Positions 17,664 to 27,543 of a stretch of 40,091 nt of DNA are shown here, piece after piece (position 1 is the stretch's first letter; every line of letters begins with the position of its first letter). A model generated the notes under the pieces. It was given only the letters and a program-made list of their open reading frames with translations, ran no database searches and was not told the DNA's origin. The DNA comes from an uncultured Prevotella sp. Lineage in GTDB: Bacteria; Bacteroidota; Bacteroidia; Bacteroidales; Bacteroidaceae. Both the position numbers and the translations under genes were made by a program. The DNA is taken from assembly GCA_905372445.1 (NCBI GenBank), contig CAJPPF010000004.1, positions 1 through 40,091 on the forward strand. The letters run 5' to 3'.

Positions 17664-19559
17664 TTATTTATTCGTTATTGCCTTAAGTATAGCCTGCTTG
17701 TCGAGATGTACGATATGGCGCTGTTCAGCCACTGTGCCATGCTCAACGAAATAATCAGGAAGTCCCATTCTGATGACCTCGGGCTTGTAGTGATGGTCTG
17801 CCATCCACTCAAGAACAGCCGAACCGAATCCTCCGTTGCGCACGCCATCCTCGATTGTCACTATGCGAGAGAAGCGTTCGCCAACCTCACGGAGTGCTGC
17901 CTCATCGAGCGGCTTAACGAAACGCATGTCGTAATGTGCCACATTGAGGTCGTGCTCACGTATGAGCTCGACGACATCATTACCCATAGGACCAACAGTA
18001 AGTACGGCTGTCTCCTCGCCGTCGTGCAATTTACGAGCCGTACCAATGACGATTTTCTCGAGCGGACAACGCCAGTTGACGAGTACTCCATTGCCCCGAG
18101 GATAACGTATGACGAAAGGACCGTGCTCTTGAAGTTGTGCTGTAAACATCAGTCTGCGCAACTCATGTTCATCCATAGGGGCAGCGATAGTGATATTCGG
18201 TATAGGGCGCAATGCCGCAATGTCGAACGCACCATGATGAGTGGCACCGTCCTCGCCCACCAGTCCTGCTCGGTCGAGACACAGGACAACGGGTAACTTT
18301 AGGAGGGCTACGTCGTGGATGATATTGTCGTATGCACGTTGTGAAAAGGCACTGTAGATATTACAGAAAGGGATAAGCCCGTCCTTAGCCATTCCACCGG
18401 AGAAAGTGACAGCATGTCCTTCGGCGATTCCCACGTCGAAACAACGCTCGGGCATCTCTTTCATCATGATATTCATGGAGCACCCGCTTGGCATGGCAGG
18501 AGTGACCCCTACGATACGCTGGTTTTGCTTAGCCAGTTCAAGCAGTGTTTCGCCAAAGACATCCTGAAAACGAGGTGGCTCGTTATTGTCGGATGACACT
18601 ATGCGCTCACCGGTCTCCGGGTCGAACTTTCCCGGAGCATGCCAGACGGTAGCATTATTCTCCGCCGGTTCATAGCCCTTGCCTTTTGTTGTATGCAAGT
18701 GAAGAAGTTTCGGACCACTCATGTTCTTTATCTGTCGCAGGATACGAACGACCTCTTTTACATCATGACCATCGAAAGGACCGATGTAACGGATGTTCAT
18801 TCCCTCAAAGATATTCTGCTGATGTGACAATGCCGATTTTATGGCATTATTCAGACGGAGTATGCTTTTCTTACGATTATCGTTGAGCATTCCCTTTCTA
18901 TGAAGCCAGTTGGAGAGCCGGAAACGCAAGTCATTATACGTGGCATTCGTATCAAGTTGAAGGAGATATTTCTCCATTCCACCGACAGCGCGGTCAATGC
19001 TCATGTCATTATCATTAAGTATGATAAGCATGTCATTAGGGGTGCTTGACACATTGTTGATGCCTTCAAAAGCCAATCCGCCACTCATCGCACCATCGCC
19101 AATGACTGCAACGACCTTACGCTCTGCATTGTCTGCAACAGCATCTTTCTTTGCAGCAACAGCCATACCGAGGGCTGCAGATATACTATTGGACGCGTGT
19201 CCACAGGCAAAAGTGTCGTACTCGTTCTCCTCAGGAGAAGGGAAAGGGCGGATTCCGTCAAGTTTCCTGTTAGTATAGAACTGATTCCTACGACCGGTCA
19301 GAATCTTATGACCATAAGCCTGATGCCCCACATCCCATACAATTCGGTCGTTCGGGGTATCAAAAACATAGTGCAGAGCCACAGTAATCTCTATCACACC
19401 CAACGACGAAGCAAGGTGCCCTGGATTGACCGAGAGCTCTTCAATGATATCCTCGCGCAATTCACGACAGAGCTGAGGCAGCTGATCTTCCGACAATTTA
19501 CGTAAATCAGCAGGACTGTCTATGCGACTTAACAATTCGAATCTTTTTTCGTCTATCAT
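17664..19559 (-). CDS. dxs: 1-deoxy-D-xylulose-5-phosphate synthase
   Basis: A 631-residue thiamine-diphosphate enzyme that condenses pyruvate and glyceraldehyde-3-phosphate, the first step of the MEP isoprenoid pathway. Visible signatures: WDVGHQAYGHKILTGR, the ThDP/Mg motif GDGAMSGGLAFEGINN...NDNDMSI, IRYIGPFDGHD, DVGIAEGHAVTFSGGMA (catalytic Glu) and LDRAGLVGEDGATHHGAFD. The length is standard. It heads the minus-strand run dxs-trkA-trkH-manA, a housekeeping operon. A promoter box lies about 98 bases upstream. Confidence 0.96.
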   Translation of the reverse strand: MIDEKRFELLSRIDSPADLRKLSEDQLPQLCRELREDIIEELSVNPGHLASSLGVIEITVALHYVFDTPNDRIVWDVGHQAYGHKILTGRRNQFYTNRKLDGIRPFPSPEENEYDTFACGHASNSISAALGMAVAAKKDAVADNAERKVVAVIGDGAMSGGLAFEGINNVSSTPNDMLIILNDNDMSIDRAVGGMEKYLLQLDTNATYNDLRFRLSNWLHRKGMLNDNRKKSILRLNNAIKSALSHQQNIFEGMNIRYIGPFDGHDVKEVVRILRQIKNMSGPKLLHLHTTKGKGYEPAENNATVWHAPGKFDPETGERIVSSDNNEPPRFQDVFGETLLELAKQNQRIVGVTPAMPSGCSMNIMMKEMPERCFDVGIAEGHAVTFSGGMAKDGLIPFCNIYSAFSQRAYDNIIHDVALLKLPVVLCLDRAGLVGEDGATHHGAFDIAALRPIPNITIAAPMDEHELRRLMFTAQLQEHGPFVIRYPRGNGVLVNWRCPLEKIVIGTARKLHDGEETAVLTVGPMGNDVVELIREHDLNVAHYDMRFVKPLDEAALREVGERFSRIVTIEDGVRNGGFGSAVLEWMADHHYKPEVIRMGLPDYFVEHGTVAEQRHIVHLDKQAILKAITNK

Positions 19560-19656
19560 TTCAAATTATTAGATAAACAAACCAACACCTATATTATAAA
19601 CGAGGAAAATACTGTTTTTATTTCATTATCCATTGATAAGTGAATGATTTCGTACG

Positions 19657-19680
19657 CAAAGTTACACTTTTTTTTTCAAA
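19657..19680 (-). promoter_or_regulatory. Promoter of the dxs-trkA-trkH-manA operon
   Basis: On the minus strand TAACTTTG (19657-19664) matches TAnnTTTG. A TTTG at 19677-19680 is upstream behind an A-tract, but only 12 bases away, so the true -33 element is uncertain. The 5' leader is about 95 bases. Confidence 0.6.
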
Positions 19681-19706
19681 TACGGCGATTTCTAAATTCT
19701 TTTCGT

Positions 19707-19714
19707 TACTTTTG
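19707..19714 (+). promoter_or_regulatory. Promoter -7 box of the protease pair
   Basis: TACTTTTG matches TAnnTTTG and lies 29 bases before the ATG at 19744. It is divergent from the dxs promoter. No strong -33 element is seen. Confidence 0.65.
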
Positions 19715-19743
19715 TAGCATTACATCTAAAAACCCATTAACCA

Positions 19744-22700
19744 ATGAAAAGATTTATTATATTGGCAGCAATAGCTGTGATAACATTAGTAGCTAAAGCA
19801 GAGCATGTTGATTTACATAAAGCAAGAACAATAGCAAAAGACTTCTTTGCAGACAAGGGAATAGCCTTTTCAGATAATAACACACCATATAAAGCCCCTC
19901 GGCGTGCGTCAAAGAGGAATGACAATAATCATCCGTATTATGTTTTCAATGCCGGCAACGACAAGGGCTATGTCATTGTATCAGGCGACGACCGCACTGC
20001 TCAGGTGTTGGGATATGCCGATTCCGGCTCGTTCGACGAGAGTAAAATGCCGGAGAACATGCGCTCATGGATGCAGTTCTATGCTGACAAGATAGAATAT
20101 ATCTGCGACAATAACATCAGCATTAAAAAGGAATCGCCAGTGAAACGTGCCGCACGAAAAGCGATGAAAGTGCATCATTCCATTACTCCTATACTGAAAT
20201 GCAAATGGAATCAGAGCGCCCCTTATAACCTGAAATGCCCTATGTACTACAAGGAGGACGGCACAACAGGCGAGCATTCTGTTACTGGATGTGTGGCAAC
20301 AGCCATTGCGCAGGTGCTTTATCACCATAAATACCCGGATGCAACGAAGATGCGCATACCACCCATGGGCAATAAATACGATACTCCTGACGGACAGAAG
20401 ACCGTGTCACTTAAGGGAATTGAAAAGGGTACTACCATAGACTGGGCATCAATGTGTGACAACTACACTGGCAATGAGACGCAGGCACAAAAGGATGCTG
20501 TTGCCGAACTGATGCTCATCGTAGGTCAGGCAATGAAGATGCAATATGGAGAAATATCAAGTTCAAGCTATGCCCAAGCACGCCAGTTGCTCGTAAATTA
20601 TCTTGGCTTTGATGACGAAGTGCAGGTTTTGCACAGCAACGATTATGGAATAACCGAATGGTTCGAGATGATGTACGACGAACTCGAGAAAGGCTATCCT
20701 ATTGCTTACGGCGGCGCCTCCACTAACGGAGGACATGCCTTTGTCGTAGACGGATTCGACGGTGATGAGTTCTTCCACCTCAATTGGGGTTGGGGAGGTA
20801 CACTCGACGGCTACTTCCGTATCGACGTGCTCAATCCCGGCGATAACTCCGGCATAGGAGCATCATCATCTTCCGACGGATATTCAATGGCGCAAGATGC
20901 AATCATCAACATTCGTGCAAACGACAACGGCATCCCCAACACCGAGGAATCTGGTGTAAAGGCAGCAATGGAGAACATAAAGATTAAAGGCACGAGCATT
21001 TCCCTAACCTACATAAACTGGACAGGAGAGACCAATTCTTTTGATTGTGCCATTGTAATGCAAAACGAGCAAGGCGTTCTTACACCTTTAACCAGTATTG
21101 CAACGATAAATTCCCTCGGCGAAAACTATTATAGAGAAAAGACCTTTTATCTGTCAGGCAAGTTTCAGAAGCCCGGTTCCTACAAGATATCTCCCGCAAA
21201 CAAACTCGTAGGAAATAACATCTGGCGCACGGCATACGACATGCGACAAGAATATATCCTCGCGGAGGTTGACGACAACCTAAAAGTCACACTGACAAAA
21301 GTAACCCCCGGAAAAGACTTGGAAGTAACATCATGGGACTTCCCGGGCACATTGAAGATAAACGAACGTCAGAATGTAAACATTACACTCAAGAACAATG
21401 GAGAGGAGTTTAAGTACGGACTGAATTTATATGCGTCAAATACTGATGACATGGGTAACTCAATCAGTCGCGCAATGATTTGTCTCAAAGCAGGAGAGTC
21501 AGATGAATTTACCTTTTTCTTCCAACCAAACTCAACAGGGAAATGGCATTTGTGGCTCACAGCCAATAATGATAAAAATGCTGTTATCGGTGAGACAACG
21601 GTGGACATTGGCAATACAGCACAGCACAGAGCCAACCTTGCTGTCAACTCTGTCACCATAAACAACAACGGATATAGCGACTGCCTTATTGGAACAATGT
21701 CTGTAAAGAACAACAGCAAAAAGCCTTTCAGAGGTAATGTATATTTAGTACTATGGTCAAATACAACCGGCGAGAAGGAATGGCATTACACCACCTTTCA
21801 GCTTATTCACTACGAAATACCTGCAGAAAGTTCTGTATCTGCACCTTTTGTATTCCATAATCTGACAATAGGCAAGAACTATCGTTTCAGTCAACGATAC
21901 AAAGACCAGGAAGGAGACCTTACCGGAGGTGGTCTATTCGACGGCGATCAATGGCAAGTGAAGGACGGTTATCTCACATGGGGAGCTACCGGTGCTGTCG
22001 CAGGCGGTGCTGTCGCAAATACTATATCAATCAGCAGTAACGCCTCCGGAGTATTGTTCAAAGGCGTGAATATTGCTACCGTAAATGCAAGCACCAATCC
22101 TAACACCATCTATGCCTTCACTGACGGAGCACAGGTTCCTGCATCTCTTGTCGGAAAGAATGTTGTCAACGAGGGTATCGCAGAGAATATCACACTGACA
22201 GATAACAACACTGCATATTTCCCTGTAGACTGTACTGCGAGCACAGCATCATTCTCATTCACCTTCTCACGTGCCGGTAATGGTGAAAGCGGCTGGGAGG
22301 CTTTAACCCTGCCCTTTAAGCCGAGCAAGATTACAATGGACGGAACAGAGGTAGACTGGAAGCGAAAAGGAAGCGACGGAAAGTTCTGGCTGCGCGAATT
22401 CAGTGAGCTTACTGATGATAACGAGGTAGTGTTCAACGATGTCACCAGTATTGATGCACTTCGTAGCAGCACACCTTATGTCATCGCCGCACCACAAGAA
22501 TATGTAGGCAAGACAATTGTTTTCGAAGGCTCAGACGTCAAATTCATCAATTCAGAAAACGACAATATGCTTATTGGTTCGCAGGCTTTCAGATTCTACG
22601 GCAACACTCTTAAGAAGCGTGTCGGTAATGTATTCCTGATGAACAAGACTGGTGATGCCTACGAATATACTGCAACAAACAAGGGCATAGCCCCATTCGA

Positions 22701-22893
22701 CAACTATTTCGAGTGGAAACTGTCAGAGCAGACAAGACCTGCTACCATAAAGATATCAACCTCTGCAACAGGCATAAAGGAGGTATCGGACAGCACCAGC
22801 GACGGTTACATTTATGACCTTCAAGGACGCAGGGTGGCAAATCCTACACATGGATTGTATATAATAAATGGTAAGAAACATTTAATAAAATAA
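19744..22893 (+). CDS. C10-family (streptopain/interpain-like) secreted cysteine protease with T9SS-type tail
   Basis: A 1049-residue precursor. A signal peptide (MKRFIILAAIAVITLVAKA) is followed by a Spi-like propeptide (about 20-150; HVDLHKARTIAKDFF... GYVIVSGDDRTAQVLGYADSG). The papain-like C10 domain carries Cys183 in SVTGCVATAIAQ and His331 in TNGGHAFVVDGF. The 148-residue spacing equals that of SpeB (Cys192/His340). FHLNWGWGG follows, as expected. The remainder, about 650 residues, is beta-rich accessory sequence. The C-terminus, IYDLQGRRVANPTHGLYIINGKKHLIK, resembles a type A type IX secretion sorting tail, so it should be exported to the surface or medium. Interpain A of Prevotella intermedia is a relative. 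The stop overlaps the next start by one base. Confidence 0.92.
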   Translation: MKRFIILAAIAVITLVAKAEHVDLHKARTIAKDFFADKGIAFSDNNTPYKAPRRASKRNDNNHPYYVFNAGNDKGYVIVSGDDRTAQVLGYADSGSFDESKMPENMRSWMQFYADKIEYICDNNISIKKESPVKRAARKAMKVHHSITPILKCKWNQSAPYNLKCPMYYKEDGTTGEHSVTGCVATAIAQVLYHHKYPDATKMRIPPMGNKYDTPDGQKTVSLKGIEKGTTIDWASMCDNYTGNETQAQKDAVAELMLIVGQAMKMQYGEISSSSYAQARQLLVNYLGFDDEVQVLHSNDYGITEWFEMMYDELEKGYPIAYGGASTNGGHAFVVDGFDGDEFFHLNWGWGGTLDGYFRIDVLNPGDNSGIGASSSSDGYSMAQDAIINIRANDNGIPNTEESGVKAAMENIKIKGTSISLTYINWTGETNSFDCAIVMQNEQGVLTPLTSIATINSLGENYYREKTFYLSGKFQKPGSYKISPANKLVGNNIWRTAYDMRQEYILAEVDDNLKVTLTKVTPGKDLEVTSWDFPGTLKINERQNVNITLKNNGEEFKYGLNLYASNTDDMGNSISRAMICLKAGESDEFTFFFQPNSTGKWHLWLTANNDKNAVIGETTVDIGNTAQHRANLAVNSVTINNNGYSDCLIGTMSVKNNSKKPFRGNVYLVLWSNTTGEKEWHYTTFQLIHYEIPAESSVSAPFVFHNLTIGKNYRFSQRYKDQEGDLTGGGLFDGDQWQVKDGYLTWGATGAVAGGAVANTISISSNASGVLFKGVNIATVNASTNPNTIYAFTDGAQVPASLVGKNVVNEGIAENITLTDNNTAYFPVDCTASTASFSFTFSRAGNGESGWEALTLPFKPSKITMDGTEVDWKRKGSDGKFWLREFSELTDDNEVVFNDVTSIDALRSSTPYVIAAPQEYVGKTIVFEGSDVKFINSENDNMLIGSQAFRFYGNTLKKRVGNVFLMNKTGDAYEYTATNKGIAPFDNYFEWKLSEQTRPATIKISTSATGIKEVSDSTSDGYIYDLQGRRVANPTHGLYIINGKKHLIK

Positions 22894-25355
22894 TGAATAG
22901 AATAAAAAACTTTTCAGTTGTGGTATTACTCACTGCAATAGGCAGTTACACCACAGTACTTAGCGCAAGTGCCGCTGACACAGTACAGGTAGTAAAAGCA
23001 AGATATGTCGGTCCGCTGACTGTCAAAGCACCAGTTATTATCGACAGCATGACGCTTGACAAGAAGAAATATTCTGATAGCAGGATTATCGAGACACAAT
23101 TATCGTTCGAGGCATTGCGAAAGGCGAATGAGCAGACTATATCTGCCATTAAGCCAAAAGTATCGACACTTAACCTGCTGGAGTTTACCATCAGCAATAA
23201 TTCTTACTCAACAGTAGAAGTGAAAGTTGAAGGTGCAAAGCAGAGCAAGACCTTTGTCGAAGGTACAGAGATTCACAACCCGATACCGCTAACACCCGGT
23301 TATCACGATGTCGTTGTGAAGTATGTGGCTGACTCCGTCGCTCCTAAGATAACGGTCATTGCCGACAAGACTGTCACTCTTCCGGCAAGCGGCAGGCACC
23401 CATTCAACCTCAACGACAACATGGAGATGAAGTATTATCGCAGTGCGTCGCTATCATCTTCGGGCAAATACCTCGCATACAGCTACTCATACTTCAACAA
23501 TCAGGGACAGACCCAGCAGGAATCAAAGATTACCGAACTGGCTACGGGACGCATAGTCAAGCAAGGTCAAGCACCTTTCCACTGGTATCCAAACACGGAT
23601 AAGACATATTCTGTCGTCACTCAGAATGGAAAACGGCTACTCAAGGTGAGTGACCTGCTTACGGGCAAGGAAGAGACAATAGCACGCGATCTGCCCGCAG
23701 ACAATGTCATTGTTGCACCGAATGCCGAATACCTTATATATTATATCACCGACGAGGGACCTAAGAAGCAGGAGGGGGTATTCGAGATATATACTCCCGA
23801 CGACCGTCAGCCAGGCTACCGCAGTCGTTACTCTCTTGGCAAATACGACATCAAGACGGGGCTGTCAGAGCAACTGACCTACGGGCATCATAACACCTAC
23901 CTGCGCGATATTTCCTCAGACAGCCGCTATCTGCTCTTCTCTGTCACAAGCGATTCCATAGAACAGCGTCCGTCGACGTTGCAGAGTATCTATCGTCTCG
24001 ACATCCAGACCATGCGTCTCGACACTATCGTCAATAAGGCTGGATTCCTCGACGAGGCATATTTCTTCCCTGGCGAGAACAACCGCATCATATTCAAAGG
24101 CACTCCGGAGGCTTTTGACGGTATTGGCAGGAATCTGCCGGAGGAAATGACACCATCGATGTACGACTACCAGCTCTTTGCCATGAATTTGCCTTCAAAG
24201 GTTATAACCCCTGTAACAAAGCACTTCAACCCAAGCATCGAGAAACTATATCCGGCTGACGTCGACGGAATGATTTACTTCTCGGCTAACAACAAGGACA
24301 GCGTATCTCTCTTCCGCCTGTCACCAAAGGACTTCCGTATTCAGGAAATAAAGCAACCGACAGAAGTCTTAGGCAACTTCACCATTGCCGACAATGCTCC
24401 TATAATGGTCTTTTACGGAGCATCTACCTGCACGACCGACAGAATGTATTCACTCTCTCTCGACAGGAAACAGAAACTTACCTTGTTGGACGACCTGAAC
24501 AAGGAACGCATGGATAATATCCGACTTGGCACATGCCACTCGCTGTCCTTCACTTGTTCGCGCGGCTATGAGGTCACAGGATTCTACTATCTCCCTGCCG
24601 ATTTCGACAAGACAAAGACGTATCCGGTCATCGTCGACTACTACGGAGGTTGCTCTCCTACAGTGCGACGCTTCGGAGGTGGCTCACATTATCCTGCACA
24701 CTATTGGAACAGCCTTGGTTATATAGTACTTATAGTCAACCCGAGTGGTGCTGCAGGATTCGGTCAGGAGTGGGCAGCACGTCATGTCAACACTGCCGGA
24801 GAGGGTGTGGCAGAGGATATTATTGAAGCGACGGAATGGTTTGCCGATAACAACACATGGGTAAACAAGGAGAAGATCGGTTGTGTAAGCGCCTCTTACG
24901 GCGGTTTCATGACGCAGGCTCTCCTCTCAAAGACCGACCTCTTTGCCTGCGGCATCTCGCATGCCGGCATATCAAGTCACACGTCATATTGGGGCGAAGG
25001 CTACTGGGGACATTCTTACTCCGAGGTGAGCATGGCTGACTCATATCCATGGAACCGTAAGGACCTTTATGTCGAACGCTCACCGCTCTATAATGCTGAC
25101 AAGATAAAGAGACCTATTCTCTTCACCCACGGCACGGCAGACACTAACGTGCCTATCGGCGAGAGTATCCAGATGTACACTGCCATGAAGATTCTCGGCG
25201 TCCCTACGGCATTCGTAATGGTAGAGGGCGAGAACCACGGCATTATGGATTACACGAAGCGCAAGAAATGGATCAACACAATGGTGGCTTGGTTCAGTCG
25301 CTGGCTGAAGGACGATGACAGCTGGTGGAATGCCATGTATCCGAAAGTTGAATAA
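22893..25355 (+). CDS. S9-family (prolyl oligopeptidase-like) serine peptidase
   Basis: An 820-residue secreted peptidase with signal peptide MNRIKNFSVVVLLTAIGSYTTVLSASA. Residues about 150-560 are blade-like repeats of the S9 beta-propeller. The C-terminal alpha/beta-hydrolase domain has the triad Ser668 (SASYGGFM), Asp750 (HGTADTNVP) and His782 (GENHGI). S9 enzymes cut short peptides, often after proline or as dipeptidyl or acylaminoacyl peptidases; which one cannot be told here. The ATG overlaps the C10 stop as TAATGA, so translation is probably coupled, and the pair would work in sequence: an endoprotease, then a peptidase trimming oligopeptides. No T9SS tail is visible, so a periplasmic location is likely. 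Confidence 0.92.
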   Translation: MNRIKNFSVVVLLTAIGSYTTVLSASAADTVQVVKARYVGPLTVKAPVIIDSMTLDKKKYSDSRIIETQLSFEALRKANEQTISAIKPKVSTLNLLEFTISNNSYSTVEVKVEGAKQSKTFVEGTEIHNPIPLTPGYHDVVVKYVADSVAPKITVIADKTVTLPASGRHPFNLNDNMEMKYYRSASLSSSGKYLAYSYSYFNNQGQTQQESKITELATGRIVKQGQAPFHWYPNTDKTYSVVTQNGKRLLKVSDLLTGKEETIARDLPADNVIVAPNAEYLIYYITDEGPKKQEGVFEIYTPDDRQPGYRSRYSLGKYDIKTGLSEQLTYGHHNTYLRDISSDSRYLLFSVTSDSIEQRPSTLQSIYRLDIQTMRLDTIVNKAGFLDEAYFFPGENNRIIFKGTPEAFDGIGRNLPEEMTPSMYDYQLFAMNLPSKVITPVTKHFNPSIEKLYPADVDGMIYFSANNKDSVSLFRLSPKDFRIQEIKQPTEVLGNFTIADNAPIMVFYGASTCTTDRMYSLSLDRKQKLTLLDDLNKERMDNIRLGTCHSLSFTCSRGYEVTGFYYLPADFDKTKTYPVIVDYYGGCSPTVRRFGGGSHYPAHYWNSLGYIVLIVNPSGAAGFGQEWAARHVNTAGEGVAEDIIEATEWFADNNTWVNKEKIGCVSASYGGFMTQALLSKTDLFACGISHAGISSHTSYWGEGYWGHSYSEVSMADSYPWNRKDLYVERSPLYNADKIKRPILFTHGTADTNVPIGESIQMYTAMKILGVPTAFVMVEGENHGIMDYTKRKKWINTMVAWFSRWLKDDDSWWNAMYPKVE

Positions 25356-25440
25356 AGGATATAAGTATTTCGAGAAAAGAATTATATAATATATTGATTC
25401 GTGGCGGTTGTGACCGCAGACCTCTATTATAACATAATCA

Positions 25441-26697
25441 ATGGAAACAATGCAAAATACAATGAAAGTATTGACCTACAGGCGTTACCTCGTGCCATTC
25501 ATCCTCATAACTACACTCTTCTTCATGTGGGGTTTCGCCAGAGCCATCCTCGACGTGCTGAACAAGCATTTTCAGGAATCGCTCAATATCTCAATCCCCC
25601 AATCAGCCCTCATACAGGTGACCACCTACCTTGCCTATTTCCTTATGGCTATCCCTGCGGGTATCTTCATCAATAGGTTCGGTTATCGCAGAGGCGTAGT
25701 CTTCGGTCTTATTCTTTTCGGAGCAGGAGCGCTATTCTTCATTCCCGGAGCGCACGCCTCTGCTGCCTGGGTCTTCTATGCTTTTCTCGCAGCACTATTC
25801 ATCCTTGGCTGCGGACTGACATTCCTTGAGACAGCCGCCAATCCCTACTCCACCGAACTTGGTCCGCGCGAGACTGCCACATCGCGACTGAATCTGTCGC
25901 AGTCATTCAATGGACTGGGCTCATGTATTGCTCCGGCTGTTGTCGGTGGCTATCTCTTCAGTGGCGGCGACGTAACCATCCCTTACGCCATTATGGGCGT
26001 TGTGGTAATTGTGATTGCGGTGATATTCTCATTCGTCGACCTGCCGGAGATAAAGCATAACGCACAGGACGAGGAGTCGGACGTCATTGAAGGCAGCCCC
26101 TTCAAGAAGCTATGGGAGCACAAGATGTTTGTCTTCGGACTTATCGCTTTGCTTTCCTACGAGATTGCCGAGATAAGCATCAATTCCTACTTCATCAACT
26201 TCACCACGATGCCACACGTCGTCGACGGTGTCGTCAGAGAAGGTCTCATGAGTCCAAAGAGCGCATCATACGTTCTGTCAGGTGCACTGATACTTTTCAT
26301 GCTGGGACGTTTCCTGGGCTCTGCCGCCATGACACGCATGAAAGCCGAACGCGCGCTACTCATCTGCGCTTTATGCTGTGCTCTCTGCATGGGCATCATC
26401 TTCCTTGGTCCGGGCTATTTGGCTGTCTATGCACTCATTGCCAACTACTTCTTTGAGGCTATCATGTTCCCCACAATCTTCTCGCTTGCGCTGCGCGGCA
26501 TGGGAGGACTGACAAAAACAGCCTCGTCAATACTTATGATGACTCCGGTGGGAGGATGTTTCTTCCTGCTTACGGGCTATATTGCCGACGCACACATGTT
26601 ATTACCATTCGTCGTGCCTTTCATCGGCTATATCGTGATTTTTTTCTTTGCCTACACCCTGCTCTGTCGCAAGGGCGTTGCCAACGTAACGAAATAA
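25441..26697 (+). CDS. FucP-like sugar:H+ symporter (MFS)
   Basis: A 418-residue, about 12-helix major facilitator protein of the fucose:H+ symporter/glucose-galactose transporter subfamily. Residues matching functional ones of E. coli FucP are present: Asp38 (FMWGFARAILDVL) and Glu130 (LETAANP). The R-L-N-L-x-Q-x-F-N motif (RLNLSQSFNGLG) is also kept. The substrate is probably a hexose or L-fucose. It lies 85 bases after the S9 gene; the leader contains a short stem GCGGT-TGTG-ACCGC (25404-25417) and no clear promoter box. Fucose released by GH95 is a tempting cargo, but no fucose isomerase or kinase is in the window. Confidence 0.85.
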   Translation: METMQNTMKVLTYRRYLVPFILITTLFFMWGFARAILDVLNKHFQESLNISIPQSALIQVTTYLAYFLMAIPAGIFINRFGYRRGVVFGLILFGAGALFFIPGAHASAAWVFYAFLAALFILGCGLTFLETAANPYSTELGPRETATSRLNLSQSFNGLGSCIAPAVVGGYLFSGGDVTIPYAIMGVVVIVIAVIFSFVDLPEIKHNAQDEESDVIEGSPFKKLWEHKMFVFGLIALLSYEIAEISINSYFINFTTMPHVVDGVVREGLMSPKSASYVLSGALILFMLGRFLGSAAMTRMKAERALLICALCCALCMGIIFLGPGYLAVYALIANYFFEAIMFPTIFSLALRGMGGLTKTASSILMMTPVGGCFFLLTGYIADAHMLLPFVVPFIGYIVIFFFAYTLLCRKGVANVTK

Positions 26698-26719
26698 TAT
26701 AGATACAACACAAAATATT

Positions 26720-27202
26720 ATGACCAAGTACTTCAACTTTAGTACACTGAAGGGCAAGGCGATTGAGACTATCAATCGCTTTACTCTTTGTCTTTTGTTC
26801 ATCGCGGCACTGACAATTGCCTTATGCACGATGATAATAGCAGACGACACGAACGCCGCCGTCATCTTCTATCTCTCGGCTGCCACACTCCTGTCGCTCA
26901 TGTTCAAGCTGTGGGAAGAAGAGCGTGGGGCAGACAAGACCTTCCGAATCATCGAAACAGTATGCCATGCGGCACTTATCATCGATGCCGTCATACTCAA
27001 CAACATCCCTGACAATGATTTCTCGTGGAGCATCGTTATAGCACAAGGCGCAGTAATTGTCGCCATGGTGCTCGGCATCTGCTTCCTGCCGTTCCTCGAC
27101 CGGAAGACCGACGTCCGTTCATGGAACTTCGTGCGACGTATGTTCTTCGCCGCTCTCATTGTATATCACTTCCTACAACAAAGGGAAGCAGTTCTACGTT
27201 GA
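26720..27202 (+). CDS. Multi-pass membrane protein, possibly the truncated N-terminus of a DUF4153-like protein
   Basis: A 160-residue protein with four or five hydrophobic segments (about 22-42, 46-65, 78-96, 105-126, 137-153). I do not recognise it firmly. The pattern 'LPFLDRKTDVRSWNFVRRMFFAALIV' resembles the end of the membrane part of DUF4153 proteins, which are several hundred residues long. Here the frame ends soon after, in QQREAVLR. In the +1 frame, 27162-27230 reads ITSYNKGKQFYVDMNAVVFSK and stops, which could be the original C-terminus joined out of frame. It starts 22 bases after fucP and may be a co-transcribed remnant. Whether the product is made is unknown. Confidence 0.5.
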   Translation: MTKYFNFSTLKGKAIETINRFTLCLLFIAALTIALCTMIIADDTNAAVIFYLSAATLLSLMFKLWEEERGADKTFRIIETVCHAALIIDAVILNNIPDNDFSWSIVIAQGAVIVAMVLGICFLPFLDRKTDVRSWNFVRRMFFAALIVYHFLQQREAVLR

Positions 27203-27230
27203 TATGAATGCCGTCGTATTCAGTAAGTGA
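27162..27230 (+). pseudogene. Possible out-of-frame C-terminal remnant
   Basis: In the +1 frame relative to the preceding membrane-protein gene, 22 codons read as ordinary protein (YNKGKQFYVDMNAVVFSK) and end in TGA. This suggests an internal deletion with a frameshift in a longer ancestral gene. The reading is short and tentative. Confidence 0.3.
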
Positions 27231-27267
27231 CAACGTCTTTCAGCAATTGTAAACGCCGCCATGGAAC

Positions 27268-27388
27268 GCCGAAAGGCTTGCCCTGAGTTCGGAAGACCTC
27301 CCGACAAATGCCGAGAGCCTTGCCCAGCTTGGGCAAACTTCACGGCAAATGACGGCAGTCTTGCTTGGGTCTGAGCAAACGCCAAAAT
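27268..27388 (+). repeat. Imperfect ~41 bp tandem repeat, three units
   Basis: Units 27268-27309, 27310-27350 and 27351-27388 each run from GCCGA/GACGG, through CTTGC and a GCAAAC- or GGAAGAC-like stretch, to an AAAT end. Similarity between neighbours is visible but imperfect. The array lies between the truncated membrane gene and rlpA. Confidence 0.5.
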
Positions 27389-27446
27389 ATTGATTGCCGT
27401 GGAGGCAATCATGCCTAATTAACACGCAATGGACTCTGCGCTGATA

Positions 27447-27470
27447 CGGAACGTGATAAATCACGCCCCG
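27447..27470 (-). repeat. CGTGATAAATCACG palindromic repeat
   Basis: A copy of the palindrome family found several times in 32341-33101: CGGAACGTGATAAATCACG followed by CCCCG. Flanking similarity (CATTGCGTGT-like sequence on the minus strand) matches the copy at 32950-33050. Confidence 0.8.
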
Positions 27471-27543
27471 ACACCGTATGTCAGTTGCAAGTGGTAAAAG
27501 TACTAAAAAAGTCGAATTGTTTGGTTTTCTGATTTGTTTTTGT

